A DNA stretch of 49,080 nt from Deltaproteobacteria bacterium (GTDB lineage Bacteria; Desulfobacterota; BSN033; UBA1163). The stretch lies in NCBI GenBank assembly GCA_018333535.1, contig JAGXTA010000083.1:1-49080 (forward strand), written 5' to 3'. Both the position numbers and the translations under genes were made by a program. Numbering within the stretch: position 1 is the stretch's first letter; every line of letters starts with the position of its first letter. Below are positions 25,037-34,879 of the stretch, piece by piece. The notes beneath the pieces were generated by a model, which was given only the letters and a program-made list of their open reading frames with translations, was not told the DNA's origin and did no database searches.

Positions 25037-28000
25037 TCCCCAAAGAATGTAAACGACTGGCGGAGGTGGATTTTCCGATTGCGGTGGTGTCTAAGCATTC
25101 GGCACGGGAGAAATCCATCCGCCATGGCCATCCTTCGACATTGCATCTTTGGTGGGCAAGACGGCCCCTGGCTGCCTGTCGCGCAATGCTTTTGGGACTC
25201 CTTCTTCCTGACCCATGTGATCCTCATTGCCCAGAGGATTTCAAATCAAAAGTGCGGAAACTTCTACCAAAGGTTCAAGGAAATCCTGGGCCGGAAGACA
25301 TTGATCTTCGAAAAGGCATTCTGAAATTTATCGGTGATTTTTCAAATTGGGATCTTTCTTCAAATCAAACCTACCTTGAAGTTTCCCGCGGCCTTGTTAA
25401 AGCGGCGCATCCAGAAGAAATGCCACTTGTCGTTGATCCCTTTGCGGGTGGCGGTTCAATTCCGCTTGAAGCGCTGAGACTCGGATGCGAGACGTTCGCA
25501 AGCGACCTTAATCCCGTGGCGTGTCTAATCCTGAAAGTAATGCTTGAAGACATACCTCGACATGGTCCTGAGTTAGCGGACGAGTTAAGGCGAGTTGGCA
25601 AGAATATTAAAGAAGCCGCAGAGAAAGAACTGAAAGAATTCTATCCTGATGATCCTGACGGCTCCAAACCTATTGCCTACCTTTGGGCAAGAACTGTGAG
25701 ATGTGAGTCTCCAAATTGTGGGGCGGAGATTCCGTTGATGCGGTCTTTTTGGCTATGCAAAAAGGCGAATCGGAAAAGGACATTACGGTATATAATTGAA
25801 AATGTAGGGGCGACCTATGGTGGTCGCCCAGAAGAAGGGCAGGCGCAGAGACCTGCCCCTACAAAGACCATCCGGTTTGAAATCTTCGAACCAAAGAGTG
25901 AGAGTGAAGTTCCAGCCGGAACAGTCACACGAGCCAAAGCAACTTGTCTCCATTGTGGAACGGTACTTTCTCCAGAGAGAGTGCGCGCCCAGCTTGTGAC
26001 CCAACAGGGTGGAGCAGATGTGATCTTTGATGAGAAAGGTAACCGGATCGGTGGGGCACGTCTGCTTGCCGTTGTAACACTCAAACTCGGCGAGCAAGGA
26101 CGACACTATCGACTTCCGATTCCCTCTGATTACAAGGCAGTATGGATGGCTATGAAGGCCTTGGAGAAGCTGAATGTTACAACATTACAAAATGGAATGA
26201 ACCGAGTCCCGGATGAACATTTACCACCTATCGGCACATTAGGATTCCGCGTTCAACGTTATGGTATGCTTCAGTGGGGCGACCTCTTCGCAGCCCGGCA
26301 GAAGCTGGCGTTGATCGCTATTGCAAAGCTTGTTGAGATTCTGGGGCAGAAAGACTCAAACCAAATAAGCAAAGAAGCCTTGGCTCTTTCTCTCGGAAAG
26401 GTGCTTCGTCATTGCAACGTTGTAAGCAAATGGCACCGAGGAAGCGAAACAGTCGCAGGTGCCTTCGGTATGCAAGCTCTCCCAATGTCGTGGGACTTCC
26501 CAGAGATGTTTCCGCTAGTCTCGTATGCAGGTGGACTTGATGACGGGATAGAAGACGTGACCGAGCCGGTTTCAACCATGGCTCAAGCCTTAAACAAACC
26601 TGGTCAGGTTCAAACCGCAGACGCTACTGTGCATCCTCTACCAGATGATACCTGCATGGTCTGGTTTACCGATCCCCCGTACTATGACGCGATTCCCTAT
26701 TCGGATTTATCCGATTTCTTTTTTGTATGGCTCAAAAGAACAATTCCAGGCAACCCTTTATTGAATGATCCTTTTGACCCAGAGAACCCTTTGACTCCGA
26801 AAATATTCGAGATAGTCCAAGATGAAACCAAAAAATTCAACGGAACCCCGAAAGATAGAAAGTTTTTTGAAATGAGGATGGCTTCATCATTTGCCGAAGG
26901 ACGTAGAATCCTGAAAGACGATGGCGTTGGCTGCGTTGTCTTCGCGCACAAAACTACCGAAGGATGGGAAGCTCTTTTATCAGGAATCGGTCGAGCTGGC
27001 TGGACAATCACTGGATCATGGCCAATCGCAACGGAACGCGGAGCCAGACTCCGTGCTCGTGAATCCGCCGCTCTTGCCACCAGCGTCCATCTTGTTTGTC
27101 GGCCGCGGCCCCGCGATGCCCCAGTCGGGGATTGGGGGGATGTTCTTCGAGAGCTTCCAAAACGAGTTGGGGACTGGATGGAGCGGCTTCAGTCTGAAGG
27201 AATCCGTGGTGCGGATCTTGTATTTGCATGTATTGGACCTGCTCTGGAGATTTATAGCCGTTACTCAAAAGTCGTGGATGCTGAGGAACGAAAAATTCCA
27301 TTAGGCGGTGATCCAGAGGCCACGGAGCCTCATCGTAAAGGCTTCTTAGCCTATGTCTGGGAGGTCGTCGGTCGAACAGCACTTGAGCACGTTCTTGGAA
27401 CTGCGGAGGCAAAGGCTCGCAATAGCGCAGCAGGGGCATTAGAGGAAGACGCTCGACTCACCGCACTATTTTTATGGACTCTCCAAAGCACAAATGGTAA
27501 TGGGGCAAAAGGTGTTGAAGAGGAATCTGAGGAGGGCGAGGGGAACGACGAAGAAGAGGAAACACCAAAGAAAAAGAAACAAGGATACAGCTTGATCTTC
27601 GATGTGGTTCGGCGTTTTGCTCAGCCTCTTGGCATTCATCTCCCTGAATGGGAAGGGAGGGTCATTGAGACCGAGAAAGGCGTGGTTCGTTTGCTTTCGG
27701 TGAAGGAACGAGGAAAACAACTTTTTGGAGAAGAAAACATTTCTGTAGCCGGATTCAGAATTGAGGAGCAGGCCCGACATGATCCACAGATGAAGTTCAA
27801 TTTTGCTGTTGAATCTGAAGCTGGAACAGTCCCCAAAATTAAAGGTCGGCGAACAAAATCCCCCCCACCCCCCTTTTCCAAAGTGGGGAAAGAGGGGATT
27901 AAAAAGCAAGACTTGCCCGCTGGAGTTTCAGCGAAAGCGGGGACCACAACTCTTGACCGTGTTCATGCGGCCATGCTTCTTCAAGCAAGTGGTCAAACAA

Positions 28001-28146
28001 ATGCTTTGCGGGCACTACTCAAAGCCGAACAAGACCGTAGTCCAGATTTTTTGAGGCTTGCTAATGCCCTCTCTGCGTTATATCCTAAAAATAGCGAAGA
28101 AAAGCGTCTGCTGGACGCAATGCTTTTAGCAATGCCGAGGACGTAA
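25033..28146 (+). CDS. DUF1156 adenine-specific DNA methylase with zinc ribbon
   Basis: This 1037-residue protein probably methylates adenine in DNA to mark self. DUF1156 covers about 5-70 (FPIAVVSKHSAREKSIRHGH, then LHLWWARRPLAA). The SAM-binding motif is VVDPFAGGGSIPLEA (about 132-146). A split zinc ribbon has CESPNCG (about 224) and CLHCG (about 306). The catalytic motif is DPPYYDA (about 546). Two places look foreign: residues about 257-277 and 938-967 are encoded by palindromic repeats that kept the frame. An acidic, Lys-rich linker is near 830-860. It overlaps uvrD by ATGA. Confidence 0.9.
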   Translation: MIPKECKRLAEVDFPIAVVSKHSAREKSIRHGHPSTLHLWWARRPLAACRAMLLGLLLPDPCDPHCPEDFKSKVRKLLPKVQGNPGPEDIDLRKGILKFIGDFSNWDLSSNQTYLEVSRGLVKAAHPEEMPLVVDPFAGGGSIPLEALRLGCETFASDLNPVACLILKVMLEDIPRHGPELADELRRVGKNIKEAAEKELKEFYPDDPDGSKPIAYLWARTVRCESPNCGAEIPLMRSFWLCKKANRKRTLRYIIENVGATYGGRPEEGQAQRPAPTKTIRFEIFEPKSESEVPAGTVTRAKATCLHCGTVLSPERVRAQLVTQQGGADVIFDEKGNRIGGARLLAVVTLKLGEQGRHYRLPIPSDYKAVWMAMKALEKLNVTTLQNGMNRVPDEHLPPIGTLGFRVQRYGMLQWGDLFAARQKLALIAIAKLVEILGQKDSNQISKEALALSLGKVLRHCNVVSKWHRGSETVAGAFGMQALPMSWDFPEMFPLVSYAGGLDDGIEDVTEPVSTMAQALNKPGQVQTADATVHPLPDDTCMVWFTDPPYYDAIPYSDLSDFFFVWLKRTIPGNPLLNDPFDPENPLTPKIFEIVQDETKKFNGTPKDRKFFEMRMASSFAEGRRILKDDGVGCVVFAHKTTEGWEALLSGIGRAGWTITGSWPIATERGARLRARESAALATSVHLVCRPRPRDAPVGDWGDVLRELPKRVGDWMERLQSEGIRGADLVFACIGPALEIYSRYSKVVDAEERKIPLGGDPEATEPHRKGFLAYVWEVVGRTALEHVLGTAEAKARNSAAGALEEDARLTALFLWTLQSTNGNGAKGVEEESEEGEGNDEEEETPKKKKQGYSLIFDVVRRFAQPLGIHLPEWEGRVIETEKGVVRLLSVKERGKQLFGEENISVAGFRIEEQARHDPQMKFNFAVESEAGTVPKIKGRRTKSPPPPFSKVGKEGIKKQDLPAGVSAKAGTTTLDRVHAAMLLQASGQTNALRALLKAEQDRSPDFLRLANALSALYPKNSEEKRLLDAMLLAMPRT
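25803..25863. repeat. palindromic repeat inserted in frame within the methylase gene
   Basis: The outer arms TGTAGGGGC and GCCCCTACA enclose two hairpins, GGGCGACC...GGTCGCCC and GGGCAGG...CCTGCCC. The 61-bp block translates without a stop as a Gly/Arg/Pro/Gln-rich peptide between the two zinc-ribbon halves. This repeat type is usually intergenic. Confidence 0.75.
27850..27950. repeat. second in-frame repeat block near the methylase C-terminus
   Basis: AAATCCCCCCCACCCCCC with a downstream AAAGTGGGGAAAGAGGGGATT belongs to the same hairpin family as 8950, 22288 and 32808. It is followed by GCCCGCTGGAGTTTC-AGCGAAAGCGGGG, another palindrome. Translation gives a Pro-rich peptide (KSPPPPFSKVGKEGIKK) and GVSAKAG before the conserved tail resumes at TTLDRVHAAML. 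Confidence 0.65.
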
Positions 28147-28160
28147 CCTTTCTTTAATGA

Positions 28161-28420
<260 letters not shown>

Positions 28421-28421
<1 letters not shown>

Positions 28422-28789
28422 TGCGGTTCAAGGTAGACGAAAACCTGCACGTAGAGATCGCAGACCTGCTGCGTGAGCGGGGCCACGACGCTCTCACGGT
28501 ATTCGATCAGGAAGCCAGAGGTCGAAGTGACCATGATATCGCTGACCTGAGTCGAAACGAAGACCGTGTTCTCATCTCCCTCGATCTTGACTTTTCAAAT
28601 ATACTCATCTTTCCCCCAGAGAAATACCCTGGTCTGATCGTCTTACGGTTGCGGAAGAAAAGCCGATCGGCAGTTCGCCTGGTTATTACCCGAGTAATTG
28701 ACCACTTATATAAGGAACCACTTGCCGGAAGGCTGTGGGTGGTAGACGAACACCGTATTCGTATCCACCGTGTTAGTGATACGCTATAA
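28421..28789 (+). CDS. DUF5615 PIN-like toxin
   Basis: This 122-residue protein of the DUF5615/Mut7-C-like PIN family is a putative ribonuclease. Acidic catalytic-site candidates are visible in MRFKVDENL (Asp6, Glu7), GRSDHDIADLS (about 34-44) and LISLDLDF (about 51-58). Such proteins pair with DUF433 antitoxins as toxin-antitoxin modules. Its length is close to the family norm (about 110-125) and the acidic residues are intact, so it may be active. Placement inside the defence operon suggests addiction or a back-up response if the locus fails; this is inference. Confidence 0.9.
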
Positions 28790-28832
28790 TCGAGCCAATT
28801 TGGTCGCTTTAAGTAAGACAGAGGAGTAACAG

Positions 28833-31598
28833 ATGGAACCCTGGTACAAAGTTGCGATGCCGAGAAAGGAAGTTCGAGAAGGTCGGTCGTTCAACCCGGA
28901 TGAGTTTGCGATTGCTCTTGAACAGGTGGTGGCTGGCACTGCTCCTCAAGACTACCGGGAGCCAAAACTATTCTTCTCTCGAACCTGCTTCACACGAGCC
29001 CTTTGTGAGCATACAGGGATGACACTTCGCCGGTTGGCCGGTAAAACCGAGAATACAGCTCCTATTCTTGCACTCATCACCCAATTCGGGGGTGGTAAGA
29101 CCCATACACTGACAGCCCTTTACCACTTAATTCAAAATAGAGACAAGGCAAGAAAGATTGAAGAACTGAGTAAGCTTCTTCAAGAAACTGGTCTCCCAGA
29201 AATCCCGATCGCTCGTGTGGCGGTATTTGTGGGGAATGCGTGGGATCCCTCCGCAGGGGCTGAAAACCCATGGATTGACATTGCTCGCCAGCTTGCGGGA
29301 GATGATGGGATTACCGCATTAGGACCTGAAGCCAAGACAAAGGCCCCCGGAACGAATAATCTCCGAAAGCTCATAGAGGCGGCAGGAGGCCATGTCCTGA
29401 TCCTATGCGATGAGGTACTCAATTTTCTTAGTCGCCACCGGGATAAAGCCGAGTCCTTCCGGGATTTTCTTGCAAACCTTGTTAGAGCTCTTACGGGTAC
29501 AACAGGAAGCGCTGCGATGATAAGTTTGCCTCAAAGCAAGCCAGAAATGAGTGACTGGGATCTAAGGTGGCAAGATATTATTGTCAAGGAAGTTAATAGA
29601 GTGGCGAAGAACCTCATTTCGAACGATGAAGCTGAGATTAGCGAGGTAGTTCGGCGCCGACTTTTTGAGGACTTGGGGCATGAACGTGTCAGAAAAAATG
29701 TGGCTAAAACCTTCGCCGATTGGTGCTTTGAACGTCGAGCACAGCTTCCAAGCGAGTGGACAGCTGTGGATACAGCAACAACTGAGGCTAAAGCACGTGA
29801 ATCTTTACAAAAGCGATTCGAGGTATGTTATCCATTTCATCCCTCAACACTATCCGTATTTCAAAGAAAGTGGCAGGCACTTCCTCATTATCAGCAGACA
29901 CGCGGAACATTAGCTATGTTCGCCCAGTGGATTTCATTGGCCTTTAGTGAAGGCTACCAGCGAGCAAGGCGGGAACCGCTTATCACCCTCGGCTCAGCCC
30001 CGCTTGATGTACCTGAATTCAGAGGAGTTGTCCTTGGCGCGCTCGGTGAACCTCGGCTTCAACCTGCCATTGAAGCCGATATCTCTGGCCCTCAATCACA
30101 TGCTCGGGCACTCGACGCCGATACTAAAGGAGCACTGCGTGACATCCATCGTCGTGTGGCCGCAACAATTCTATTTGAATCCTCCGGCGGCCAGGTAGAA
30201 AAATTAGCTCACCTCCCAGAATTACGTTTTGCCTTAGGAGAACCAGAAGTTGACACAACGTCCATTGATAATGCAGCTTATGCCCTTGAGTCGAAAGCGT
30301 TCTTTATTAGTCGTATAGGTTCAGATGGCTTCAAGATCTATCATAAAGCAACGATCCGAAAAGCGGTTAATGACCGGCGTGCGTCACTTGATGAGGATGC
30401 AGAAATAAAACCAACGATGAAGAGTCTCGTCAAAAAAGAGTTTGAACGTGGAGCGAGCATTCCTCTCGTGCCTTTTCCGAACGATGGCTCAGCCATTCAG
30501 GATTCTCCTAAATTAACACTTGTTGTCATGGACCCAGAATTAGAGTGGAGTGGAGCTGGTTCTCTGCGGCAACAAATTGCCGAGTGGACCAAGCAGCATG
30601 GAAAGTCTCCCCGACTCTATCCGGGGTCGCTCATATGGTGTCTGAAAAAACCAGGACGTGATTTTAGGGAGAAGGTGGAACTCTGGCTTGCATGGAAGCG
30701 AGTTTTTAGCGAAATCACTGAAGGAACTCTGGGGGCCGATTTTGATCGAGCAGATCGTGCAGATATACAGAGCAAAGTCAAAGATGCGGAAGAGGATGCC
30801 AAGGATGAGGTCTGGGGTGCGTACCGTTTCGCAGTTATTTTTGATAGCCGAGGAGCTGACGGTCTCAAACCTATTGACCTCGGTGCAGGCCATGCAAGCA
30901 GTGGGGAGACACTTTGTGGAAGAGTGATCACAGCCTTAAAGTCGCAGGCACTTCTGAATGAATCCGTAGGAGCTGGTTATATAGAGCGGAACTGGCCTCC
31001 TGCGTTAAAGGAATCTGGCGCATGGCCGCTTTCAAGCCTCCGACAAAGTTTCTTAAACGGGTCATTAACACGACTTTTAGATCCAGATACAACTTTACGG
31101 AATAAGATCGTTGAATTTGTTGGTAAGGGTGACTTTGGGCTTGCCTCAGGACAAAAATCAGTTGGAACTTACGAAAGGGTTTGGTTTGAAGAACAAATCT
31201 CTTTGGATGAAGTTACGTTTGAGTCTGGTGTTTTTCTGTTGACCAAGGCCAAGGCAAAAGCTCTTAAGGCTGGAATGAAATCGGAACCTGGAGCCGTGGT
31301 CACTCCTGTTACTCAACCAGTGGATGAGGAGGTTATAAAATCCGAAATAGGAACAGAACCCAGAACCGGCATTCAAACAAGGACACTTCGCTTGGTTGGG
31401 ACTGTTCCCCCCGAGATATGGAACCGTCTTGGCACAAAAATCATTCCCAAACTCAAATCCGGTTCAGATCTCAAAATCGGAGTCGATTTTTCAGTTACCG
31501 TAAATGTTGAATCAGCGCGAAGCATAGAATCCGACCTCCGCCAAGTCTTAGAGGATTTAGGCCTCAAAGGCAAAATCCAAATCGAACAATCAGAATAA
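28833..31598 (+). CDS. DUF499 ATPase of the defence locus
   Basis: This is a 921-residue DUF499 protein. Walker A is QFGGGKTHTL (about 83-92), and a Walker B-like ILCDEVLNFL is at about 190. The remainder is largely helical, ending with a charged segment (VDFSVTVNVESARSIESDLR). DUF499 ATPases accompany DUF1156 methylases and a helicase in defence loci; their step in the mechanism is not known. It starts 43 nt after the toxin gene. The C-terminal 80 residues follow a Pro/Glu-rich linker (about 820-840). Confidence 0.9.
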   Translation: MEPWYKVAMPRKEVREGRSFNPDEFAIALEQVVAGTAPQDYREPKLFFSRTCFTRALCEHTGMTLRRLAGKTENTAPILALITQFGGGKTHTLTALYHLIQNRDKARKIEELSKLLQETGLPEIPIARVAVFVGNAWDPSAGAENPWIDIARQLAGDDGITALGPEAKTKAPGTNNLRKLIEAAGGHVLILCDEVLNFLSRHRDKAESFRDFLANLVRALTGTTGSAAMISLPQSKPEMSDWDLRWQDIIVKEVNRVAKNLISNDEAEISEVVRRRLFEDLGHERVRKNVAKTFADWCFERRAQLPSEWTAVDTATTEAKARESLQKRFEVCYPFHPSTLSVFQRKWQALPHYQQTRGTLAMFAQWISLAFSEGYQRARREPLITLGSAPLDVPEFRGVVLGALGEPRLQPAIEADISGPQSHARALDADTKGALRDIHRRVAATILFESSGGQVEKLAHLPELRFALGEPEVDTTSIDNAAYALESKAFFISRIGSDGFKIYHKATIRKAVNDRRASLDEDAEIKPTMKSLVKKEFERGASIPLVPFPNDGSAIQDSPKLTLVVMDPELEWSGAGSLRQQIAEWTKQHGKSPRLYPGSLIWCLKKPGRDFREKVELWLAWKRVFSEITEGTLGADFDRADRADIQSKVKDAEEDAKDEVWGAYRFAVIFDSRGADGLKPIDLGAGHASSGETLCGRVITALKSQALLNESVGAGYIERNWPPALKESGAWPLSSLRQSFLNGSLTRLLDPDTTLRNKIVEFVGKGDFGLASGQKSVGTYERVWFEEQISLDEVTFESGVFLLTKAKAKALKAGMKSEPGAVVTPVTQPVDEEVIKSEIGTEPRTGIQTRTLRLVGTVPPEIWNRLGTKIIPKLKSGSDLKIGVDFSVTVNVESARSIESDLRQVLEDLGLKGKIQIEQSE

Positions 31599-31660
31599 GA
31601 ACCCTGAAAGAAGAAATTATACTACAAGGCCACTTTGTTAATGCCCCACCCTTGATGGTC

Positions 31661-31787
31661 TCGCAAAAAGTCGTCTCACCGGTCCTGCGGCAGGAACCGG
31701 TGTCCAGAGTTTTGATAATTATATGAAATTACTGGATTCCGGCTTCCGCCGGAATGACGATCTTTAACTTTTTCCGACTTTTTACGA
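31661..31787. repeat. composite palindromic repeat at the right edge of the defence locus
   Basis: TCGCAAAAAGTCG at 31661 is mirrored by CGACTTTTTACGA at 31775-31787. Between them lie an ACCGGTCCTGCGGCAGGAACCGGT palindrome split by its loop and a GATTCCGGCTTCCGCCGGAAT hairpin. The right arm reaches into the last codons of the next gene and supplies its stop. It separates two convergent transcription units. Confidence 0.7.
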
Positions 31788-32744
31788 TTTCATCACCTTT
31801 AATACATCCTCAAAATAGGCGATCGTTTTTTTCAGGCCTTCTTCTAAGACCACTTCCGGAGTCCAGCCGAGTTTTTCTTTGGCCAGATCAATGAGGGGTT
31901 GACGCTGTTTCGGATCATCGGCAGGAAGGGGTTTGAAAGAAATTTTTGACTTCGATCCTGTCATTGCGATGATTTTTTTTGCCACTTCGAGAATGGAGAG
32001 TTCGATAGGATTTCCAAGATTGACTGGACCGGTAAAATCTTCAGGAGTATTCATCAATCGGATTAAGCCACTGATCATATCGTCCACATAGCAGAAAGAA
32101 CGGGTTTGGGATCCGTCGCCATAGATGGTGATGGATTCATTTCTCAGGGCCTGAAGGATAAAGTTGGAGATGACACGGCCGTCATCGGGATGCATATTGG
32201 GTCCGTAAGTGTTGAAGATACGGGCCACCTTAATTTTAATCCGATGCTGACGATGGTAATCGAAGAAGAGGGTTTCGGCACATCGTTTCCCTTCATCGTA
32301 GCAGGAACGGGGGCCAATGCAGTTGACATTTCCCCAGTAATTCTCAGGCTGGGGATGGATGGAAGGATCTCCGTAAACTTCGGAGGTGGAAGCCTGAAGG
32401 ATTGTAGCCTTAAGACGCTTGGCCAGTCCCAGCATGTTGATCGAGCCGTGGACATTGACCTTTGTCGTCTGAACAGGGTCATTCTGGTAATGGATGGGCG
32501 AAGCAGGGCAGGCCAGGTTATAAATTTCATCCACCTCCACATAGAGAGGAAAGGTGATGTCATGGCGGACAAGTTCAAAATAGGGATGGTCCAGAAGATG
32601 GACAATGTTTCTTTTTGTTCCCGTGTAAAAGTTATCCACACAGAGAACATCGTGGCCTTCTTTTAAAAGGCGTTCGCAAAGGTGAGAGCCTAAGAAACCC
32701 GCGCCGCCCGTCACCAGAATCCGAACCTGATCTGAACTTTTCAA
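31782..32744 (-). CDS. UDP-glucuronate decarboxylase (UDP-xylose synthase)
   Basis: This 320-residue NAD-dependent short-chain dehydrogenase converts UDP-glucuronate to UDP-xylose for surface polysaccharide. The Rossmann motif is [11 protein letters not shown] (12-22), the catalytic Thr/Ser region is ASTSEVYGD, and the YxxxK pair is in [11 protein letters not shown] (about 147-157). The [20 protein letters not shown]-like block is typical of UXS rather than of general epimerases. The TTG start follows GGGAGG by 5 nt. The stop codon lies in a palindromic repeat. Confidence 0.9.
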   Translation of the reverse strand: MKSSDQVRILVTGGAGFLGSHLCERLLKEGHDVLCVDNFYTGTKRNIVHLLDHPYFELVRHDITFPLYVEVDEIYNLACPASPIHYQNDPVQTTKVNVHGSINMLGLAKRLKATILQASTSEVYGDPSIHPQPENYWGNVNCIGPRSCYDEGKRCAETLFFDYHRQHRIKIKVARIFNTYGPNMHPDDGRVISNFILQALRNESITIYGDGSQTRSFCYVDDMISGLIRLMNTPEDFTGPVNLGNPIELSILEVAKKIIAMTGSKSKISFKPLPADDPKQRQPLIDLAKEKLGWTPEVVLEEGLKKTIAYFEDVLKVMKS

Positions 32745-32807
32745 TTTAGCCTCCCATGCTCTTTTTTAAGCAATATTTCATGGGGTATTCATCACACTCT
32801 CATGAAA

Positions 32808-32897
32808 ATCCCCCTGAATCCCCCTTTTACAAAGGGGGATAATAACCCCTCCCTTTGGCAAAGGGAGGTTGGGAGGGATTTAAAGAACCTCTTTTCT
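32808..32897. repeat. dispersed palindromic repeat, copy 2
   Basis: This combines an AATCCCCC...AAAGGGGG hairpin with the CTCCCTTTGGCAAAGGGAG unit and the GGGAGGGATTTAAAGAA tail. The second half is nearly identical to 233-302. It fills the gap between the ppiD stop and the decarboxylase gene start, both on the minus strand. Confidence 0.75.
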
Positions 32898-32906
32898 ACC
32901 CACAAA

Positions 32907-34808
32907 TCAAAGAACATCTTTGTTAATCTCGACCTTGGCTTTCGATCGTAGATGTTGGAGCCAATTCCTGAAGAACTCCTCCTGCTTCTGGTAGATCAGC
33001 CGTTTTTCAAGATTCTTCTTGACGGACTCAAACTTGCTCCGATCCGCGGGTTCCGAACTGAGAAGCCTCACCACAAAATATCCCTCTTTTGTCTTTAAGG
33101 CTTCTTTCGGAAGAGGTCGTTTCTCAGTCAGGGAAGACAGAGAGGCCATCCATTCTCCCGTGGGTCCGATTTTGGGGATTACACCTCCTGCCCGGCTGAA
33201 GAAACCCGTTTCCTCGATCGAATAACTTTTTCCCGAAATAACCTTGTTCATCTCTTTCCCGGCTTTGATCTGATTGAGAATCTCTTCCGCTGTCTGTCGG
33301 GCCTTCTCTTCGGTCTTCTTTCCAGCGACCTTCCGGATGACCTCCTCTTTTACCTCCTCCAGAGGAGGAACCCGGGATTCTTTTTTGTCCAGCAATTTCA
33401 GGATGTAAAAATTGGGCGGGATATTGACCACAGGAGAGATCTCCCCTATTTTTAGCGAAAAAGCGCTGGAGTGGAAAGAAGGGTCTTTGCCGATTCCAGG
33501 GATATCGTCGCCTTCCTTGAAGAAACCGGTTGTCTTTATCGGAAGGTCCTTCTCGCGAGCAAACTTCTCTATGTCCCTGCTACGGAAGAGGGAATAAAAC
33601 GCATCATCTGCTTTCCGGGAGGCTTCTGCCTTTGCCTTCTCTTTTTTGAATGTCTGATGGATCTGGTCTTTTACTTCTTCGAAGGTCTTTTGTTTCTCCT
33701 CTTTGACCTCTTCCACTTTGAAGATATGGAATCCACCCGGACCTTTGACCAGGTCGCTCAGTTCGCCCGCCTTGAGCGAGAAGAGAGGTTTCTCAAAGAA
33801 TTCATTGATCGTTCCCTTCTGGAGCCATCCCAGGTCTCCTCCCTTCTGAGCGGATTCCGATTCGGAATATTGTTTGGCAAGAGAAGCGAAGTCCTTTGTC
33901 TTCCCGGCCTTTCCAAGTATCTCTTCAGCCTTCTTCTTCTTTTCCTCAATTCTTTCAGGCGGGGCCTGTGGATCCACTGTAATGAGGATCTCCCTAACCC
34001 TGACCTGCTTGGGAACCTTAAAGCTTTCTTTGCGCTGATCGTAATAGCGCTTGATTTCATCAGGAGAAATCTGGATTTTGAGCTCAACATCAGAAGGACG
34101 GAAGGCAAGATATTGGACCTGGAGGTAGGCGGGAATCCTGAACTCCTCCTGATGCTTCTGAAAATAGTCCTTGATCTCCACCTCGTTCGCGCTCACCTGG
34201 CCCCTGAAGGCCTCAGGAGCGATCTTCACAAAATGGAGATTGACCTTTTCGTTTTCAAAGAGATAGCCCTCCAGAATCTCTTCCTCCGACACCTTTCCTC
34301 CATTGAGCCGGATGAGGTTGGCCACCTTTGAATAGAGGAGGTTTTCCCTCTGCATCCGCTCAAAATCTTCCGGATTCATCCGGTTGAGGCTTAGGAATCT
34401 TTCATAGAGGCGTGAATCGAATTGACCATTGACCTGAAAGGAGGGGATCGATTCGATGGCCATTCTCAATTCCCCATCCGAGACCTTCAGGCCCAATCTC
34501 GTTCCTTCCTGGAGAATAAGGGTCCTGGAGATAAGCTCTTCAATGACATTCTCTCTGATGCGGAGCTCCCCGATCATCTTCTCATTGAAGGCAGGGCCCA
34601 TCGCCTCCCGGTAGCGGTTCATCACTCCCTGAAGGGTTTCCTGGTAATCCCTGATGTGGATGGCGGTTCCGTCCACCATTGCCGCATAGTCGTATTTTTT
34701 GTCCCGGAAGAAGGAATATCCTCCCCAGGAAATAAACGTCACTGCCACCAGGAGGAGAAGACCCTTGAGCATCCAGGAAGTGGCATGTTTTCTTAAGATC
34801 GTTAACAT
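32907..34808 (-). CDS. ppiD: PpiD-like periplasmic peptidyl-prolyl isomerase/chaperone
   Basis: This is a 633-residue protein anchored by one N-terminal membrane segment (about 12-33, LKGLLLLVAVTFISWGGYSF). A SurA/PpiD-type chaperone region follows. A parvulin rotamase domain at about 265-365 has VRVREILITV, SESESAQKGGDLGW and GPGGFHIFKVEEV. A second, degenerate parvulin-like part lies near 430-480. It should assist folding of outer-membrane and exported proteins. AGGAG precedes the ATG. It is divergent from mreB, with a 392-nt intergenic region that carries a mobile element. Confidence 0.9.
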   Translation of the reverse strand: MLTILRKHATSWMLKGLLLLVAVTFISWGGYSFFRDKKYDYAAMVDGTAIHIRDYQETLQGVMNRYREAMGPAFNEKMIGELRIRENVIEELISRTLILQEGTRLGLKVSDGELRMAIESIPSFQVNGQFDSRLYERFLSLNRMNPEDFERMQRENLLYSKVANLIRLNGGKVSEEEILEGYLFENEKVNLHFVKIAPEAFRGQVSANEVEIKDYFQKHQEEFRIPAYLQVQYLAFRPSDVELKIQISPDEIKRYYDQRKESFKVPKQVRVREILITVDPQAPPERIEEKKKKAEEILGKAGKTKDFASLAKQYSESESAQKGGDLGWLQKGTINEFFEKPLFSLKAGELSDLVKGPGGFHIFKVEEVKEEKQKTFEEVKDQIHQTFKKEKAKAEASRKADDAFYSLFRSRDIEKFAREKDLPIKTTGFFKEGDDIPGIGKDPSFHSSAFSLKIGEISPVVNIPPNFYILKLLDKKESRVPPLEEVKEEVIRKVAGKKTEEKARQTAEEILNQIKAGKEMNKVISGKSYSIEETGFFSRAGGVIPKIGPTGEWMASLSSLTEKRPLPKEALKTKEGYFVVRLLSSEPADRSKFESVKKNLEKRLIYQKQEEFFRNWLQHLRSKAKVEINKDVL

Positions 34809-34832
34809 GATGATTCTCCTTTCAACGAAGGA

Positions 34833-34861
34833 ATATTAATCAATCCTCCTGAAAAAGACAA
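34833..34861 (-). promoter_or_regulatory. probable promoter of ppiD
   Basis: On the minus strand TTGTCT (34861-34856), a 17-nt spacer and TAATAT (34838-34833) match sigma-70 boxes at four of six bases each. The start of transcription would be about 20 nt before the gene. The mobile element at 34880 lies immediately upstream of the -35 box. Confidence 0.45.
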
Positions 34862-34879
34862 GGGCAATGAAGATTAGGA

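Noticed and set aside
33471-34331. 286-codon open frame on the plus strand
   Set aside because: It lies entirely antisense to ppiD, has no ribosome site, and reads as a Leu/Phe-rich mirror of the ppiD codons.
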